The translations under genes and the position numbers were made by a program. 64,000 bases of DNA from Megamerina dolium (lineage: Eukaryota > Arthropoda > Insecta > Diptera > Megamerinidae): contig OY978527.1 in the NCBI GenBank assembly GCA_963854835.1, positions 39,878,040 to 39,942,039 on the forward strand, in the 5' to 3' direction. This document shows positions 24,893 to 37,370 of this stretch, in pieces; within the stretch, counting starts at the first letter, position 1; each line of letters opens with the position of its first letter. The notes below the pieces were generated by a model. It ran no database searches. It saw only the letters and a program-made list of their open reading frames with translations, and was not told the origin of the DNA.

Positions 24893-26934
24893 TATGTATA
24901 TACGTAATTGCAAAAAGCTTTTAAAATGTTCGCTCTCTTATTCCATACACATTTTCGTCGAACTTCCTATATCTGCGTTAAAAAAAAAGAGAGAGAGAGA
25001 GAGAGAAATTATGTAAACTTGAATTAGTTTCAACGAGACTTGTGATAATTTTAATCAATTGACTATATTCCACAAACGATTTGGTTGCCGTCCGGTACAG
25101 ACCTTTGTTATAGAAAGGAATAGGACTTGATTTGGATTTTCAATACTGTGATAAAAAGAAAGTGAACTAAATACAAATAAGTATGTAAATCAAGATTTTA
25201 ATTTTTTAATGAAATTCAATTATTATTTAACTAATTATCCATGTAGAAAATCAATTTTAAATGTGATGACTTGTGATGAAAGTGCAATAACAACAAAATA
25301 CTAATTTTAATAAAAATTATAATGTGATAACGTAATTTATTACTAGTCGGCTTAATCAACGCCCATCGTAAAATTTGTCGCATTATTTGCAATAAAGTTT
25401 CCATTGATATACACATAGATGATTTAGTAGGAAAATAAAGAAGGAAATATTAAAATTCTATTGAAGGCAATACTATACAAATGCCGTTATGCAACTTTCA
25501 ACTTTGATTCAATAATTGTATGATACATTCATGCATATAGATGATTATATAAATTACCACTGGAAAAATATTATCAGCTTGCTTGCTATTATCTATATTA
25601 AATTGTCTTTTTCTTTTTTTTTAATGCTAACACGTGCACCTACATATCTACAATGTGAGAAATATTCTTGTGTACTTTGCTTCCAAGTATCAGACATGTG
25701 TGTTACGTCACATGAACACACATGCTTAAGCATATGACTTTACTATTCATGCATATATTATTGTGGAAGTTCTTTCTTTTTTTTTTTTCAAATTGATTAG
25801 ATAATTTGGTTTCAATGCTTTTTTATACGCGTGAAAAAAATTTTTCTTTGGTACTTTTTGCTATCGTCGTATTGTGACGTGGTGTGGTAAAAAAAGAAAT
25901 GTGACTGTCGAGTCATTAACGTAACGTAACACAACGAAATTTGGTTGGATTGATTATTATATAATGTACTATCATGTACTGTTTATGTTAAGCAGCTAGA
26001 TGCATATAAATCGAACGAATCGACTATTAGTTGGTTTATTAAGTTGAATTAAATTTGAGTCAGGCGCCTTTCCGTCATTTGTTACATAAATATCGCAAGA
26101 AGAAAAAGAAGAGAATAAAAATTATTAAGTATAGCCGATAGAGGAGCAGAACTTGCTAATTATTATAGTATTTTGCATTGCGACACGCGCGCTCTCTTTC
26201 TCTTTCTTTTCAAGCTAACTACAATATATTCGTAAAAATGTTATTTAATAAGAATGTATATTTTTAAATACATTCACATTCATATGAAGAGCATGTTCTT
26301 GAATTTTCATTTCTATTTTCTTTGGCAATGAAAATAAAAATATATGTACATATTTATATATGTATGCATGTATACAACATTTAAAATATGTAGATATTTG
26401 TAGTTATATTTTTTCATGTCTTGGCAGATGGTTGGGTTGTTCGTCTATTGTATAATACAAGAAAATTATGCAACACAAGAAACTAAAGAAAATATTCGAC
26501 ATTATATTACACTACAATCCCAATTTCGTTTTAAAAACAATAGAACCTTTTTAAATGTTCTTCATCGATCTACAAATGGAGAAATTGTATTTTTTTTAAT
26601 GATCAAAAAGTCATAGAAATCAGAATTTTAAAACTTAATTTAAATGTTATCTTTTAAATTCAAACATAATTATATGCAATTTTCTGAAATATTCCCATAT
26701 CGTTGTTGTTGTTTGTATAATCACATAATCAAGAACTCCAATTGTTGTTTTCAAAACACCACAAATTTACAGAGATAATTAATTCTGTTGAGTTCAAGAA
26801 ACGCGTTTACACAATTTCACTTTTTTTTTCTTTCTTTCATAAATATAATTTGTATAATGATGAATTTAATCAAATGCACTACCTTCTGTCCCAATAAAAT
26901 CCGGATTGGTTGAATAAAAAAACAGAAATAATTA
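24893..26934. other. Gene-free region
   Basis: Nothing coding is supported over about 2 kb. A GA microsatellite occurs near 24990-25006. The stretch is otherwise AT-rich without recognisable repeats. Confidence 0.45.
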
Positions 26935-27420
26935 CAACAATTTTAATAAAAAAAACATTTTATTTATTCGAAATTATCTCCATAAACTGAAGTATATTCT
27001 TTTTGCACGATCAAGTGCATCAAATGTGTGTTTTGATGCCATTGACTGGTATATTGTTTAGGATGAGTGAATACGACGAATAATCAAGTAGAAAATATTT
27101 GATTTTCAGTAAAAAAAATCGGTGATTTGTATTGAACAATGTACTTGTGCATTATCGAGTAATAATCTCCAACTGCTTGACTCGATACGATTTAGCAAAC
27201 CCGCATAACACCAAGGTGTAATAGTCAGCATTAACCATTGAACCTCTTGGAACAAACTTTATAGAATCGTACTTTGGATTACCGTATTTGACATAATGTT
27301 AAGGAAGGTTCATAATACATAAAACATTAGAAATCTAAAAAAATGGCACTTGGTTTAGATTGCCAATCCGTATTTCCTTATTACGACACAGTTGTTGATA
27401 TATCCATCTAATCTTATTTT
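26935..27420 (-). mobile_element. Decayed mariner fragment, minus strand
   Basis: Minus-strand pieces resemble the catalytic middle of a mariner (KFVPRGSMVNADYYTLVL near 27200-27260, then a diverged LHxDNAxxH region near 27150). The outer sequence TTAAGGAAGGTTCA and ATTGCCAATCCGTATTTCC (27300-27385) repeats that of the copy at 21960-22770. It is heavily mutated. Confidence 0.55.
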
Positions 27421-27986
27421 ATTGGTTAGAGGATTCAAATAATCCATGTGATAAGTTCAAAGTCAAAGTCAAGATTGTAGAAATAATATTCGATGCTAAT
27501 GACAGCCGGCATCATAAGTATGTGAGAAAATTTGCCCACGTGCATTTGTATTTGTATGTGGATTTGCAACCACACTATTCAAATCAGTCATATATTAAGT
27601 AGGTAGACACAAGCTAATCTTGAATTTCACGTTATTAGTAATGGTTTTGTTGTTTCATGATGTCATTGCAATAAGTGTGTATGCGTGTACTGCTTAATGC
27701 TAAATAATTTCAAGAAAAATTTGCTGATATTGCTATTATGATTACGATTAAAATGAAAATGTGATTGCTGTTGCTATGTTTGGAGTCTTTTTTTTTTGCG
27801 TATACAAAATATAAAACTTGAGGGTAATTTGTGTATTTATTTTTTAAGCAAAATTGCAACATTTCAAACAATTGATTTTGACATAAACATAGCCATTCTT
27901 TGTATAAACTGTAATTGATACAAAAAATACTGTTATGAATTGATTTTGAATGATTTTTTTTCTTTCTTCTTTTCAATTACAGCAAA
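27421..27986 (+). other. Upstream region of sesB with a leader splice acceptor
   Basis: No coding region. A pyrimidine-rich tract and acceptor (TTTTCAATTACAG ending at 27982) lie four bases before the sesB start codon, so the mRNA leader comes from an upstream non-coding exon. In Drosophila sesB and Ant2 share such an exon; its position here could not be fixed. Confidence 0.5.
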
Positions 27987-29011
27987 ATGGGTAAAGATTT
28001 AGCAGATCCAGTTGCCTTCTTGAAGGATTTCGCTGCCGGCGGTATTTCCGCAGCTGTTTCAAAGACTGCCGTTGCACCCATTGAGCGTGTGAAATTGCTG
28101 TTGCAAGTTCAACACATCTCAAAACAAATCAGTCCCGATAAGCAATACAAAGGTATGATTGATTGTTTTGTGCGCATTCCAAAAGAACAAGGTTTTGCCT
28201 CATACTGGCGTGGTAACATGGCCAACGTTATCAGATATTTCCCAACCCAGGCTTTGAACTTTGCTTTCAAGGATAAGTACAAGCAAGTAAGTTTTTTGGA
28301 ATACAGACGCTGTATGGTTTGATTGCATCACAATATTGTTTAGGTTTTCTTGGGCGGTGTTGACAAAAACACTCAATTCTGGCGTTACTTTATGGGTAAC
28401 TTGGCTTCCGGTGGTGCCGCTGGTGCTACATCACTTTGCTTCGTCTACCCATTAGATTTTGCCCGTACCCGGTTAGTATTGATTGTGTTCGAAGTGATGA
28501 AGTAAAATTGTAATTTTTTGTATTTTTCTTATACAGATTGGCTGCCGATACTGGTAAGGGTGGTCAACGTGAATTCACTGGTTTGGGCAATTGCTTAACA
28601 AAAATCTTCAAGAGTGATGGTCTTTCCGGTTTGTACCGTGGTTTCGGTGTCTCCGTGCAAGGTATTATTATTTATCGTGCTGCCTACTTTGGCTTCTATG
28701 ATACTGCTCGTGGTATGTTGCCCGATCCAAAGAACACACCCATCTACATCAGTTGGGCTATCGCTCAAGTTGTTACAACTGTTGCTGGTATTGTGTCCTA
28801 TCCATTCGATACTGTACGTCGTCGTATGATGATGCAGTCTGGTCGCAAGGCAACCGAAATCATTTACAAGAACACCGTTCACTGCTGGGCCACTATTGCC
28901 AAGCAAGAAGGTGGAAGCGCCTTCTTCAAGGGTGCATTCTCCAACGTACTCAGAGGTACTGGTGGTGCTTTCGTGCTTGTGCTCTACGATGAAATCAAGA
29001 AATACTTGTAA
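27987..29011 (+). CDS. sesB: ADP/ATP translocase (first of a tandem pair)
   Basis: Three exons, 27987-28286, 28344-28471 and 28537-29011, give 903 nt and 300 residues. The protein exchanges ADP for ATP across the mitochondrial inner membrane. Three mitochondrial-carrier repeats are seen, each with a Px[DE]xx[KR] motif: PIERVK (31-36), PLDFAR and PFDTVR. The nucleotide-carrier signature RRRMMM follows the third. Codons end mostly in C or G in exon 3, more so than in the downstream paralogue, which fits a highly expressed gene. Introns are short (57 and 65 bp) at the same places as in the second copy. Order and orientation match Drosophila sesB then Ant2; the assignment of names rests on that order. 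Confidence 0.95.
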
Positions 29012-30209
29012 ATTAAATTACTATTACCTAATACATATTATACAAACACACACACACGGCAAAAAATTATTTAATTTAAAACAACAACAACAACCGTAAA
29101 ATATAATTAAGCTATAAAGAAATTGTAATTTAATTGTAAGAAGAAAGTAAAAATAATGAAAGTAATTGCAACATCATGAACGAGCAACACAACAATTACC
29201 AACAAGACGATATAGTACATGTTCACCCTTAAACAACAACAACAAACATTAATTTTAAAAATACAAAAATTAATAAAAATAGTAAATATACATATGTTTG
29301 ATTTTGTGTGTGAGAAAGAATATGTGAGTAAAAACCATGAAAGAACATAGGCGAGTGAATATGAAGTCTTACGACGTTTTGCATGGGCTACCGATTTCAG
29401 GTTTAACAAATATGTGAGTTTTACCAGAGGCTTTAGATGATGGAGATATCCCACTGTTAATGGACAGCGTTTTAACAGCAAATGTCAGGAGGTAAGATTA
29501 AACGACATGCTCAAAAGCAAACCACTCGTAACAAATAATAAAATACGTCAGGGTTTACTAAACTTGCTTGAGTTGCCTGAGAAGCAACTGACGTCAACCG
29601 AAGAAATCAGCTGCTTTGATTTGAATGCATGAAGGCAATTAATAGTCGATCTAAACTATTCGATTTCTTTAATTGTAAGCTGATACAAGCTCCAGTTCGT
29701 CGACCAGTACTTACGGAGAGATTCGGCCCTGAAGACTGTGTATTTCAACAGAGAATGTTTAAATAGTATAGAAGTGTTATTTTGGATTGAGGTAATTGGC
29801 GTGCACTTGAAGTATGTTAGTTTGGGCCAAGAATGTCCTCGGAAATAAACTCAACGTATTCGTCGAGATCCCTCCGCTTGTGTTTGTGTGCCATAAATAC
29901 TGCTCGAGGTAACCCTGTGTCGAGCAAACTCCGTTTGAATACGGCCTGGCTGTGAAACTCTTATACAATAGGCACGGAAACACCTTCATTCAGTTTTGCC
30001 AATTTTTTGAGTTTTGAGACTGTATGCCGTCTTGATTCTCTGTGGCCTCACTAAAGAATCCTCAACAGCAGTAGTACTGAAGAGACTGGTGGTGGTTGCA
30101 CTTAACCCCTTTATGATTGTAACAGTTATTAAAATATTTACAAGTTGAACTTAGAATAAAATTTTAAGTACTCGAAAAAAAAATAGGCAAATGCGTTTGG
30201 GATGTTTCC
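29012..30209. other. sesB 3' region and unassigned sequence
   Basis: The first 300 bases are AT-rich with CAACAACAA runs and are probably the sesB 3' untranslated region. The rest, about 29340-30110, is less AT-rich and looks like decayed element sequence, but no family could be named and no frame is convincing. Confidence 0.4.
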
Positions 30210-30352
30210 CAAGAATGGACGGGTCTACGTCCCGGAAGCACTCGACTACGTGGTCGACCAAGGTCCATTCAACTCAGCAGAATAAGCAAATGCTTTGTAC
30301 GAGAACAAGCAAAGCATTTCCGTATATTTGCTGCTACAACGACAACAACCAC
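30210..30352 (+). repeat. Dispersed repeat shared with 45371-45512
   Basis: CCAAGAATGGACGGGTCTAC, TCGACCAAGGTCCATT, AACTCAGCAGAATA and AAAGCATTTCCGTAT occur in the same order and spacing at 45371-45512. About 140 bp are clearly related. Type unknown; it could be the end of a LINE or SINE. Confidence 0.65.
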
Positions 30353-30439
30353 TACACACAACCTAACCACCTGGTCACAATATTTTGATATATACCTTTG
30401 ATTGATAGATTTTAATATGTTGTTTTATGATTTTCTTCT

Positions 30440-30910
30440 TCACATTTATTTCAAAAAGAGGGCGTAAAGTATAAGTATAAGTATAGAATAGGCCACTGAA
30501 AGGAAAAAAAAAATTTTCCTTCGTATATCCTGTTTTTGTGTGTAAAAAACCAAATTTTTTTTTTGTAGCAAACTCCCATATAAGGCGTAGCTCAAGGTCA
30601 AAGTTCAAACTTGCGATCGAAATTACTCCATAAATTAGAAAATTTTCTTTGCAATATGGGTATCAAAAGGTCTTTTTAATACCTTTTCAGTGATATATAA
30701 CATTTATCATCTATTTGAAATATTTGAAAGTTATGATCAAAATAAAAAATTTGAATTCTTTTTTTTCGAAAATGATCTACATTGACCTATCAAAAATTTA
30801 GAATCATATTCACGGGCATACAATTACCTTTTCAACGGTATATAAATCACATTTTTAGAAAATGCGTATATAATTTTAATATTTTTTTAAATTGATACTT
30901 CTTGACATTT
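30440..30910 (+). repeat. Dispersed repeat shared with 34070-34220
   Basis: CCCATATAAGGCGTAGCTCA with GGTCAAAGTTCAAACTTGCG and ATCGAAATTA at about 30570-30630 recurs at 34110-34160 as CCCATATAAGGCGTGGTTCA. In both a poly-T-flanked AAAATTTTT phrase precedes and a GGTATCAAAAG-like phrase follows. No coding potential; outer limits are uncertain. Confidence 0.5.
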
Positions 30911-31557
30911 TTCAATATGGATGGCTCGATAGAATTACCTGTATGTCTTCAAATACATTTTCGCGACCATCAGAATTTTTGCTTAAGTCTTTCTTGATAG
31001 CCGGCCTTGGGCCGACCCCAAAACAAATAACCCTTATAGGCCCTACCTTTCTTTTGATACTCATATTGTAAAGAAAAATTGCAAATTTATTGAGCAATTC
31101 CGATTGCACTTTTACAAGCGCATGAAACAACAGTACATATTTCAATTTCTTTCACTATGTACTCAAAAGCTTCACTATTACATATTTTCCTTGGTTTCAG
31201 TTTGTTTGATTTCTATGTTAATAGTACGGTTTTCCATTCAGCGTGAACAAAAGAGAGCGAATCCCAGTGACAACTGTTGTTGGTGTGATATCGGCCTAAC
31301 GGATAATAGATATAAAATAGCACTGGCAACACTAAACATATTTTTTTTATAAATTCCGGGAAACAAAGCAATCGTTGCAATAGTTTGAAATTGACGGTTA
31401 GTTTTCCAAATTGCGAGGATTTACAATTGTTTTTGAAAAATAATATTATTTGAAGAATTTTTAGCACAGGTATGAAATTTAAAATAAGAGTTGGATGTGT
31501 TGTATATTTTAAACCTTTTTCCTTTTCACACAGCAATACACAGCAGGCGGATTCAGT

Positions 31558-32608
31558 ATGGGTGAGAGCGAATTAACTGATCCTATTGCTTTCTTAAAGG
31601 ATTTTATGGCCGGTGGTGTTTCTGCCGCCATTGCAAAGACGGCTGTTGCCCCGATTGAGCGTGTAAAGTTACTTTTGCAGGTGCAACATGTTTCAAAACA
31701 AATCAGCGCCGATAAACAATACAAAGGAATGTTGGATTGTTTTGTGCGTATCCCTAAAGAACAAGGCTTTCTTTCATATTGGCGCGGCAACATGGCCAAT
31801 GTTATACGATACTTTCCTACACAAGCATTGAATTTTGCATTCAAAGATAAGTACAAGCAAGTAAGATTTTAGTATGTTCAATATTTAATATGTCCTATAG
31901 CCTTTGCGTATCATATCAATAGATATTTTTGGGTGGTGTTGATAAAAACACACAGTTCTGGCGCCACTTTATGGGTAACTTAGCATCAGGTGGCGCAGCT
32001 GGTGCCACTTCACTATGTTTTGTATATCCCTTGGATTTTGCACGTACTCGGTAATTGTGGACATAGCATATATATATGTATTAGAAATTTCACAACTGAT
32101 TCATTTGCCATTTTTTATTTTGGAATCACATAGGTTAGCAGTAGATGTTGGCAAAGCAGAAGGCCGAGAATTTACTGGTCTTGGTAATTGTTTGGTGAAA
32201 ATATTCAAATCCGATGGATTTGCTGGTTTATACCGTGGTTTCAGTGTATCAGTTCAAGGCATTATTATATATCGTGCTGCCTATTTTGGATTTTATGATA
32301 CAGCACGTGGCATGCTGCCCGATCCGAAGAAAACGCCAATCATTATTAGTTTTATTATAGCTGAGATAGTTACAACTATTGCTGGAATTATATCGTATCC
32401 ATTCGATACGGTGCGGCGTCGTATGATGATGCAGTCTGGTCTAAAGAAAGAGGAAAGAACATACAAGAATACATTACATTGCTGGGTAAAAATTGGCCAG
32501 CAAGAGGGTCCAACAGCGTTCTTTAAAGGTGCGTTTTCCAACGTACTTAGAGGTACTGGTGCTGCTATTGTCCTTGTACTTTATGATGAAATTAAGAAAT
32601 TTTTGTAA
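31558..32608 (+). CDS. Ant2: ADP/ATP translocase (second of a tandem pair)
   Basis: Exons 31558-31860, 31923-32050 and 32134-32608 give 906 nt and 301 residues. It is very close to the upstream sesB protein and has the same three carrier motifs (PIERVK at 32-37, PLDFAR, PFDTVR) and the RRRMMM signature. Intron positions are identical, so the pair arose by duplication of a whole gene. The N-terminus [12 protein letters not shown] has one extra residue. Codon use is more A/T-ending than in sesB, which suggests weaker or narrower expression; in Drosophila Ant2 is the minor form. A splice acceptor at 31533 (CTTTTCACACAG) precedes the start, indicating a spliced leader, possibly from the exon upstream of sesB. 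Confidence 0.95.
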
Positions 32609-32628
32609 CATGTATTACAATACTATAA

Positions 32629-32634
32629 AATAAA
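32629..32634 (+). terminator. Poly(A) signal of Ant2
   Basis: AATAAA lies 21 bases after the Ant2 stop codon in an AT-rich context, giving a very short 3' untranslated region if used. Confidence 0.6.
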
Positions 32635-32788
32635 AGAACATAAGTGAATATACCCATACGAATCGAAAGGATCCGAAAACTCTTGATTCATATTTACTAG
32701 ATTTGGAAGAACAAATGCGGAATAGGACTCGCTCTCTGAAAAAAAATAATTTTTTTTAAATTACCTTACAATCAGCTGCGGCTGATCG

Positions 32789-34050
32789 AATTATACCCTG
32801 CATATGTACCTCTATATATAAAAAGTGTGCTCGCGTATCCATCTTTTTCTTTTATTTCCACTACTTTGTATAAAAGCTACATTAAGAAGTAGGCGTGGCT
32901 AACCAATTTTGGGGAATAGTGGCTACAATACTAACCTCGACCTGAAATATGGTTAACCTAGGAGATGTATTTTATAAGTTATGGGTGTTTCAGTAAAAGA
33001 TTTTTTCCAAGGCACTGTTTGGGAGCTATATAAAAATTAGGCGTGGCGTGCCTTTTTCTTGTAAATCTAATTGTCTACAATATTAACTAACACCTTAATT
33101 TTGTTGTCCTTCGCTGAATAGTTTGTAAGCTATAGCGGTTTAATTTTCGCAACTTTGTATTATAGCCCTATTAAGGAGTGGGCGTGGCGTGCTGCTTTCA
33201 CGCCACAATATTTTCGTTCACGATATTAATTCAAGCGTTGATTGTGATTGTTCTAGGCAAAAAAACTGTCAAAGTTGCAAAGGTTTAAATTTAAAAGAAA
33301 TTCAGTCATTTTGTATGGGAGCTACCATAAACAGTGTGTCTAAGTGTCAATTATGATTGATCTAGAAAGAAAACTGCCAAAGTTACAGTGTTTTAAATAT
33401 AAAAGAAATTTGGTCGGTTTGTATAGGGGCTCGACTATTTCTTATAAATCTAGTTATGCTTTTACTACTAATGCACAACTTATTTATGGTTGTCGTACGC
33501 TTAATAGTTTGTAAGTTATGGAGCCACACAAACAAGTGTTTATTATGATTGTTTTAGACAGAAGTTTGTCGAAGTTACAGCTGTTTCAATTTAAAAGAAG
33601 TACAGGCTCTTTGTAAGGGAGCTTCTGTAAACAGTGGGTGTGGCTGGCCCATTTACACCAGGATTATGTAATAGTATAACATAATTCTACGTGCCAAATA
33701 TTGTTGTCCTGCATGGTATATTAAGTGAGTTATAGCAAGTTAAAGATTTAGAAAATTCCGAAGTTAGTCCCATTGAATGCTTTGTGTGGGCGTAGCTATT
33801 GACTGATCATGCCCATTATCAATCCCCTCCTTACCCTTGAATCATAGTCAAAATAGCTCAATATTTGGTCAAGTCATCGTGCGAACCAGCAAGGTGACAG
33901 ACAGACGGACGGACATCGTTAAATCGAAAATTTAAGGGACGCTGATCACGAATATATACATTTTTCTATATCTCCGGAGATTACTTCAAGTGGTTACAAA
34001 CATCTGACCGAAATGAATATACCTTGCATATGCTTATGCAGGGTATAATT
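32789..34050 (-). repeat. Large tandem-repeat element, copy B (inverted)
   Basis: About 1,262 bp, the reverse-oriented counterpart of 11860-13486 plus 15142-15186. Its ends are themselves inverted: AATTATACCCTGCAT at 32789 and ATGCAGGGTATAATT ending at 34050. Inside on the minus strand are TCTCCGGAGATATAG, TTAAATCGAAAATTT (as reverse complement), CCGTCCGTCTGTCTGTCACC and several GCCACGCCCA motifs. The copy is shorter than A and lacks the Tc1 insertion. No frame is coding. Confidence 0.75.
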
Positions 34051-34069
34051 ACATCGTATTGGGCTAATT

Positions 34070-34220
34070 TTTCCGAATAAAACAAAATTTTTGTATGAAA
34101 CGCCCATATAAGGCGTGGTTCAAGATCAACATTCAAATTTGCGACCGAAATTATTCTTTTTTCAATAATATGGATGTCAAAAGAAAGGGTTTTTTAAATA
34201 CTTTTTCATTTATTTTCATT
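34070..34220 (+). repeat. Dispersed repeat shared with 30440-30910
   Basis: CCCATATAAGGCGTGGTTCA and GCGACCGAAATTATT recur from the copy near 30570-30630. It abuts the right end of tandem-repeat element B. Confidence 0.5.
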
Positions 34221-37200
34221 TAGCTATTAAACAATTTTTTTAATTTATGATAAAAAAAAAATCATTTGAGAATTTTTTCAAAAGCCCTGTTGGCCTTTCG
34301 AAAATTGATTACCATATTAAAGTCCTTTCAATTATATTTGCGTTATTCCTAAAGTTGCAAAAGACTGAATTAGGAAGACTTATAAGTCGTCTTAGACATA
34401 TGACTAAAGTAATATTGAATCGTATTCCGAAATCGGTGCAGTTATGAGTCTTTAGATTTACAAATGAAGATTGGAGCTTCAACATTTTAATTTTAATATG
34501 GAAACTGAAATCTGAAATTAACAAATCGATCAAGGTTTTGGTAAGCTGAATCCGTAACGTCACATATTTGCATATATCATTACTTTAACAATTTTTTTCT
34601 GGATTTTGATAGATCATCATCCAATACATACGCCTTAAAATATTTAATGGGCTTTGATATAAAATAATGGATTTACAAGAAAAAGTCATAAGACAAAGTT
34701 AGAATCGGGGTTTTGAAGATGGTTGTGTGCGAAATATGGCAACAAGTCGATTCTAATTACGTGTCTTATATATATTTTTTATATTATAAGGCATTGCATT
34801 TTTTATTTAAGGCGCTATTTGACTGTTGTATTTTAATATACATAATTTTTTAGAATGGTACGTAGCTGGAATGTCGAATGAGATGCAATATTTGAAGACA
34901 ATTTCATAATGGATTAACCTCCATCCGCCAAGTCCATCTACGAGTTCTACATAATCTGGTGGGCAATATGAACCATTCGTCATTTTTAAATAGCACAAAC
35001 GAATAAAACGTACACTGTTTGTATGAAAATGCATAGAAAGGGATAACGTAATCGCACGCACGCTAATGTTATGTAGTCCAACTTTAAGGAATTAGAAGAT
35101 GGTATCACTTCACGTGGATTTTCTATTGTTTTATTTTCTTTCTTAGTTCCTGATGCTCAATCCTACGAAATTCACTATCATTATCTTGCGCAACCTTGGA
35201 TTCATTGCTTGCGTTTCGCAATAGTACGACAATAATTTTCCTCAGTGTCGTAATACGTCCACCTGTAATTACGCTTCGATGTCATCTAAACGTCAAAAAC
35301 AAACAAAACAAGGCAAATGAAAAACGAAAAAATGATGAAAGAATCATAAAAATACGGAAGACGTCGGGTAAAAGTCGTAGCAGCAGATAGAAAAATCGCG
35401 AAAAATAATTGGATTAAAATCAAATTAACACGTAAAAATCATTAAAAGAAAGAAAAGAAATATTTTTCTTTACCCAAACATTGTTTCAAAAAATTTTTAA
35501 TTTTTCATTACTGTGTGAATTCGAATAATTTGGGATAGTCTAAAAGGAAAGAAAGAAGTAAAAAGTGAGTGATGGAAATTTTAGTGAAAATAAATATGTA
35601 ACTTTATTATTTATATGTATCGATTTGATGTTGTAAATTATTCATATATTATTGTGAGAATATTAAATGGAAGTAAAAATATTACAAATAAGACACGTAA
35701 GACGAAGAAAACTCAATTTCCATTTAAATTCCAAAGTACACGTCAGTATAATTCCGTTTCGTAAAAAGATTGATATATCTACTGAAAGGGGTTTTGTTAA
35801 TGAAGTTTGAGAATATATTGGATCGTCATAATCATGCTAATGAACACGTAGACGTCATTGATGGCAAGTTTTTGTATTTGCGACTACATATATTGTATGT
35901 AGTTGATGTTTATGGCTATGAGACCAGTACAATTTTGTGATCAAATATGATGAACATTTTCATTCTACTTTAAATAAAATTTGATTAAGATGTTTTTAAG
36001 AGCAGTTGCTATCAAATAATAAGTGCTAATTCATTTACATTAGTAGAATATAAAAAACAATGGTGCCATGTATATATGTTTACTGTTATAAGTATAATTA
36101 GGTGGGTTAAATTCGGTGGTTGAAATTGTGTTTTTTCGCCGACCAAAGGTATATTCTTTAGCAGCGTTAACTACACAATTTAAATTAAATAATTACGACT
36201 AATAAGCGAGAATGAGATTATAAAGTAGATTGTTCGCATACAAATCCTTATCAAGTACGTATTTGCGTATTTAGATAATAACCACAACGCACGTTATTTT
36301 TTTTTGCCTTTTGCAGTAAACAAGCCTCCATAAAAACAATATTCTGTATGGGCATTTACTAGATAACGGATGCGCAATCCGACGCATAAATATAGGGACA
36401 AAAAAATACGAGTAGGATGTGACTATATATTTTCTTTTGGAATTTCTGTTGTATAGAAAAGTATTTTAAAAATAAAAGTTCATCCTAATTCTATATATAC
36501 GATGGTAGATACCCGCGTTTGGTGAGTGACGTTATCATCGTGCATTGTGATCTGTCAAATGGTAATATCCCTTGACCATCATTGACATCCGTGATGTAGT
36601 GGTTCCATTAAAAGTTTAAAGGTGAAGTTCTTTTTACATTTTTTCGTTCAACACGGAATATGTGCCACACAACTGGCTGCCAAATAAGAACTCTCCGGTT
36701 CGTACCGGTTAGTTCCGACTGAATTATGTAGATAAAACGCAATGCGGCGAATCAGCTTGTTTGCATGCGTTTTGTTATTGCATTTTGGATAGAACAAAAA
36801 CAAATTGCAGGAAAATCACAGTGACTCGATGTTTATATAATTTATCACTAATTAATAATAGGTGTGATTGTTTACTTTCTCAACAACAAAAGGAAGGAAG
36901 CTTGCGCTCTCAAACAGAAAAATATCCCAAAAAGTAAACAAACAGAAATTAGCAAGTTAACAGAAACAGCTGATTGTGCATAAAAATTTGGAGAAAAAAT
37001 AAAAGCAGCGAAATGCCAAGAAACCTTGATGAAAATATTCTACAAAACATTTGAAATAGTTGAAACTGGTACTCAGAACAGAAAATAAGAAATCGTGAAC
37101 ATTTCCGAAATATTTTTTAATACAACTTTACAGATTTGAACTACAGAGAACGCATGGTGCAGCAAGTGGCAGGCTCGGAAATTTATGCACACTACAAAAA

Positions 37201-37369
37201 TATTTTTTGTTGTCATATGTTTTATTTGCTTGCAAATTCTCACAAGTAAACATTTTTCCAGTAAAAACATGTAAAATCTCTCACAGCGAACTGTCATTTT
37301 ACGCTCTCATTTTCTCTCTCGTTACAAGTTTTAGGTGTAAACAAATTTCATTTGACAAAAAATATTTTA
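34221..37369. other. Gene-free region
   Basis: About 3.1 kb with no supported gene or RNA. It is AT-rich, with isolated frames below 90 codons that show no family motif. I see no terminal repeats or tandem arrays. Confidence 0.45.
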
Positions 37370-37370
37370 G

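Noticed and set aside
28595..28906. Antisense frame of 103 codons in sesB exon 3
   Set aside because: Explained by codon bias of the translocase on the other strand.
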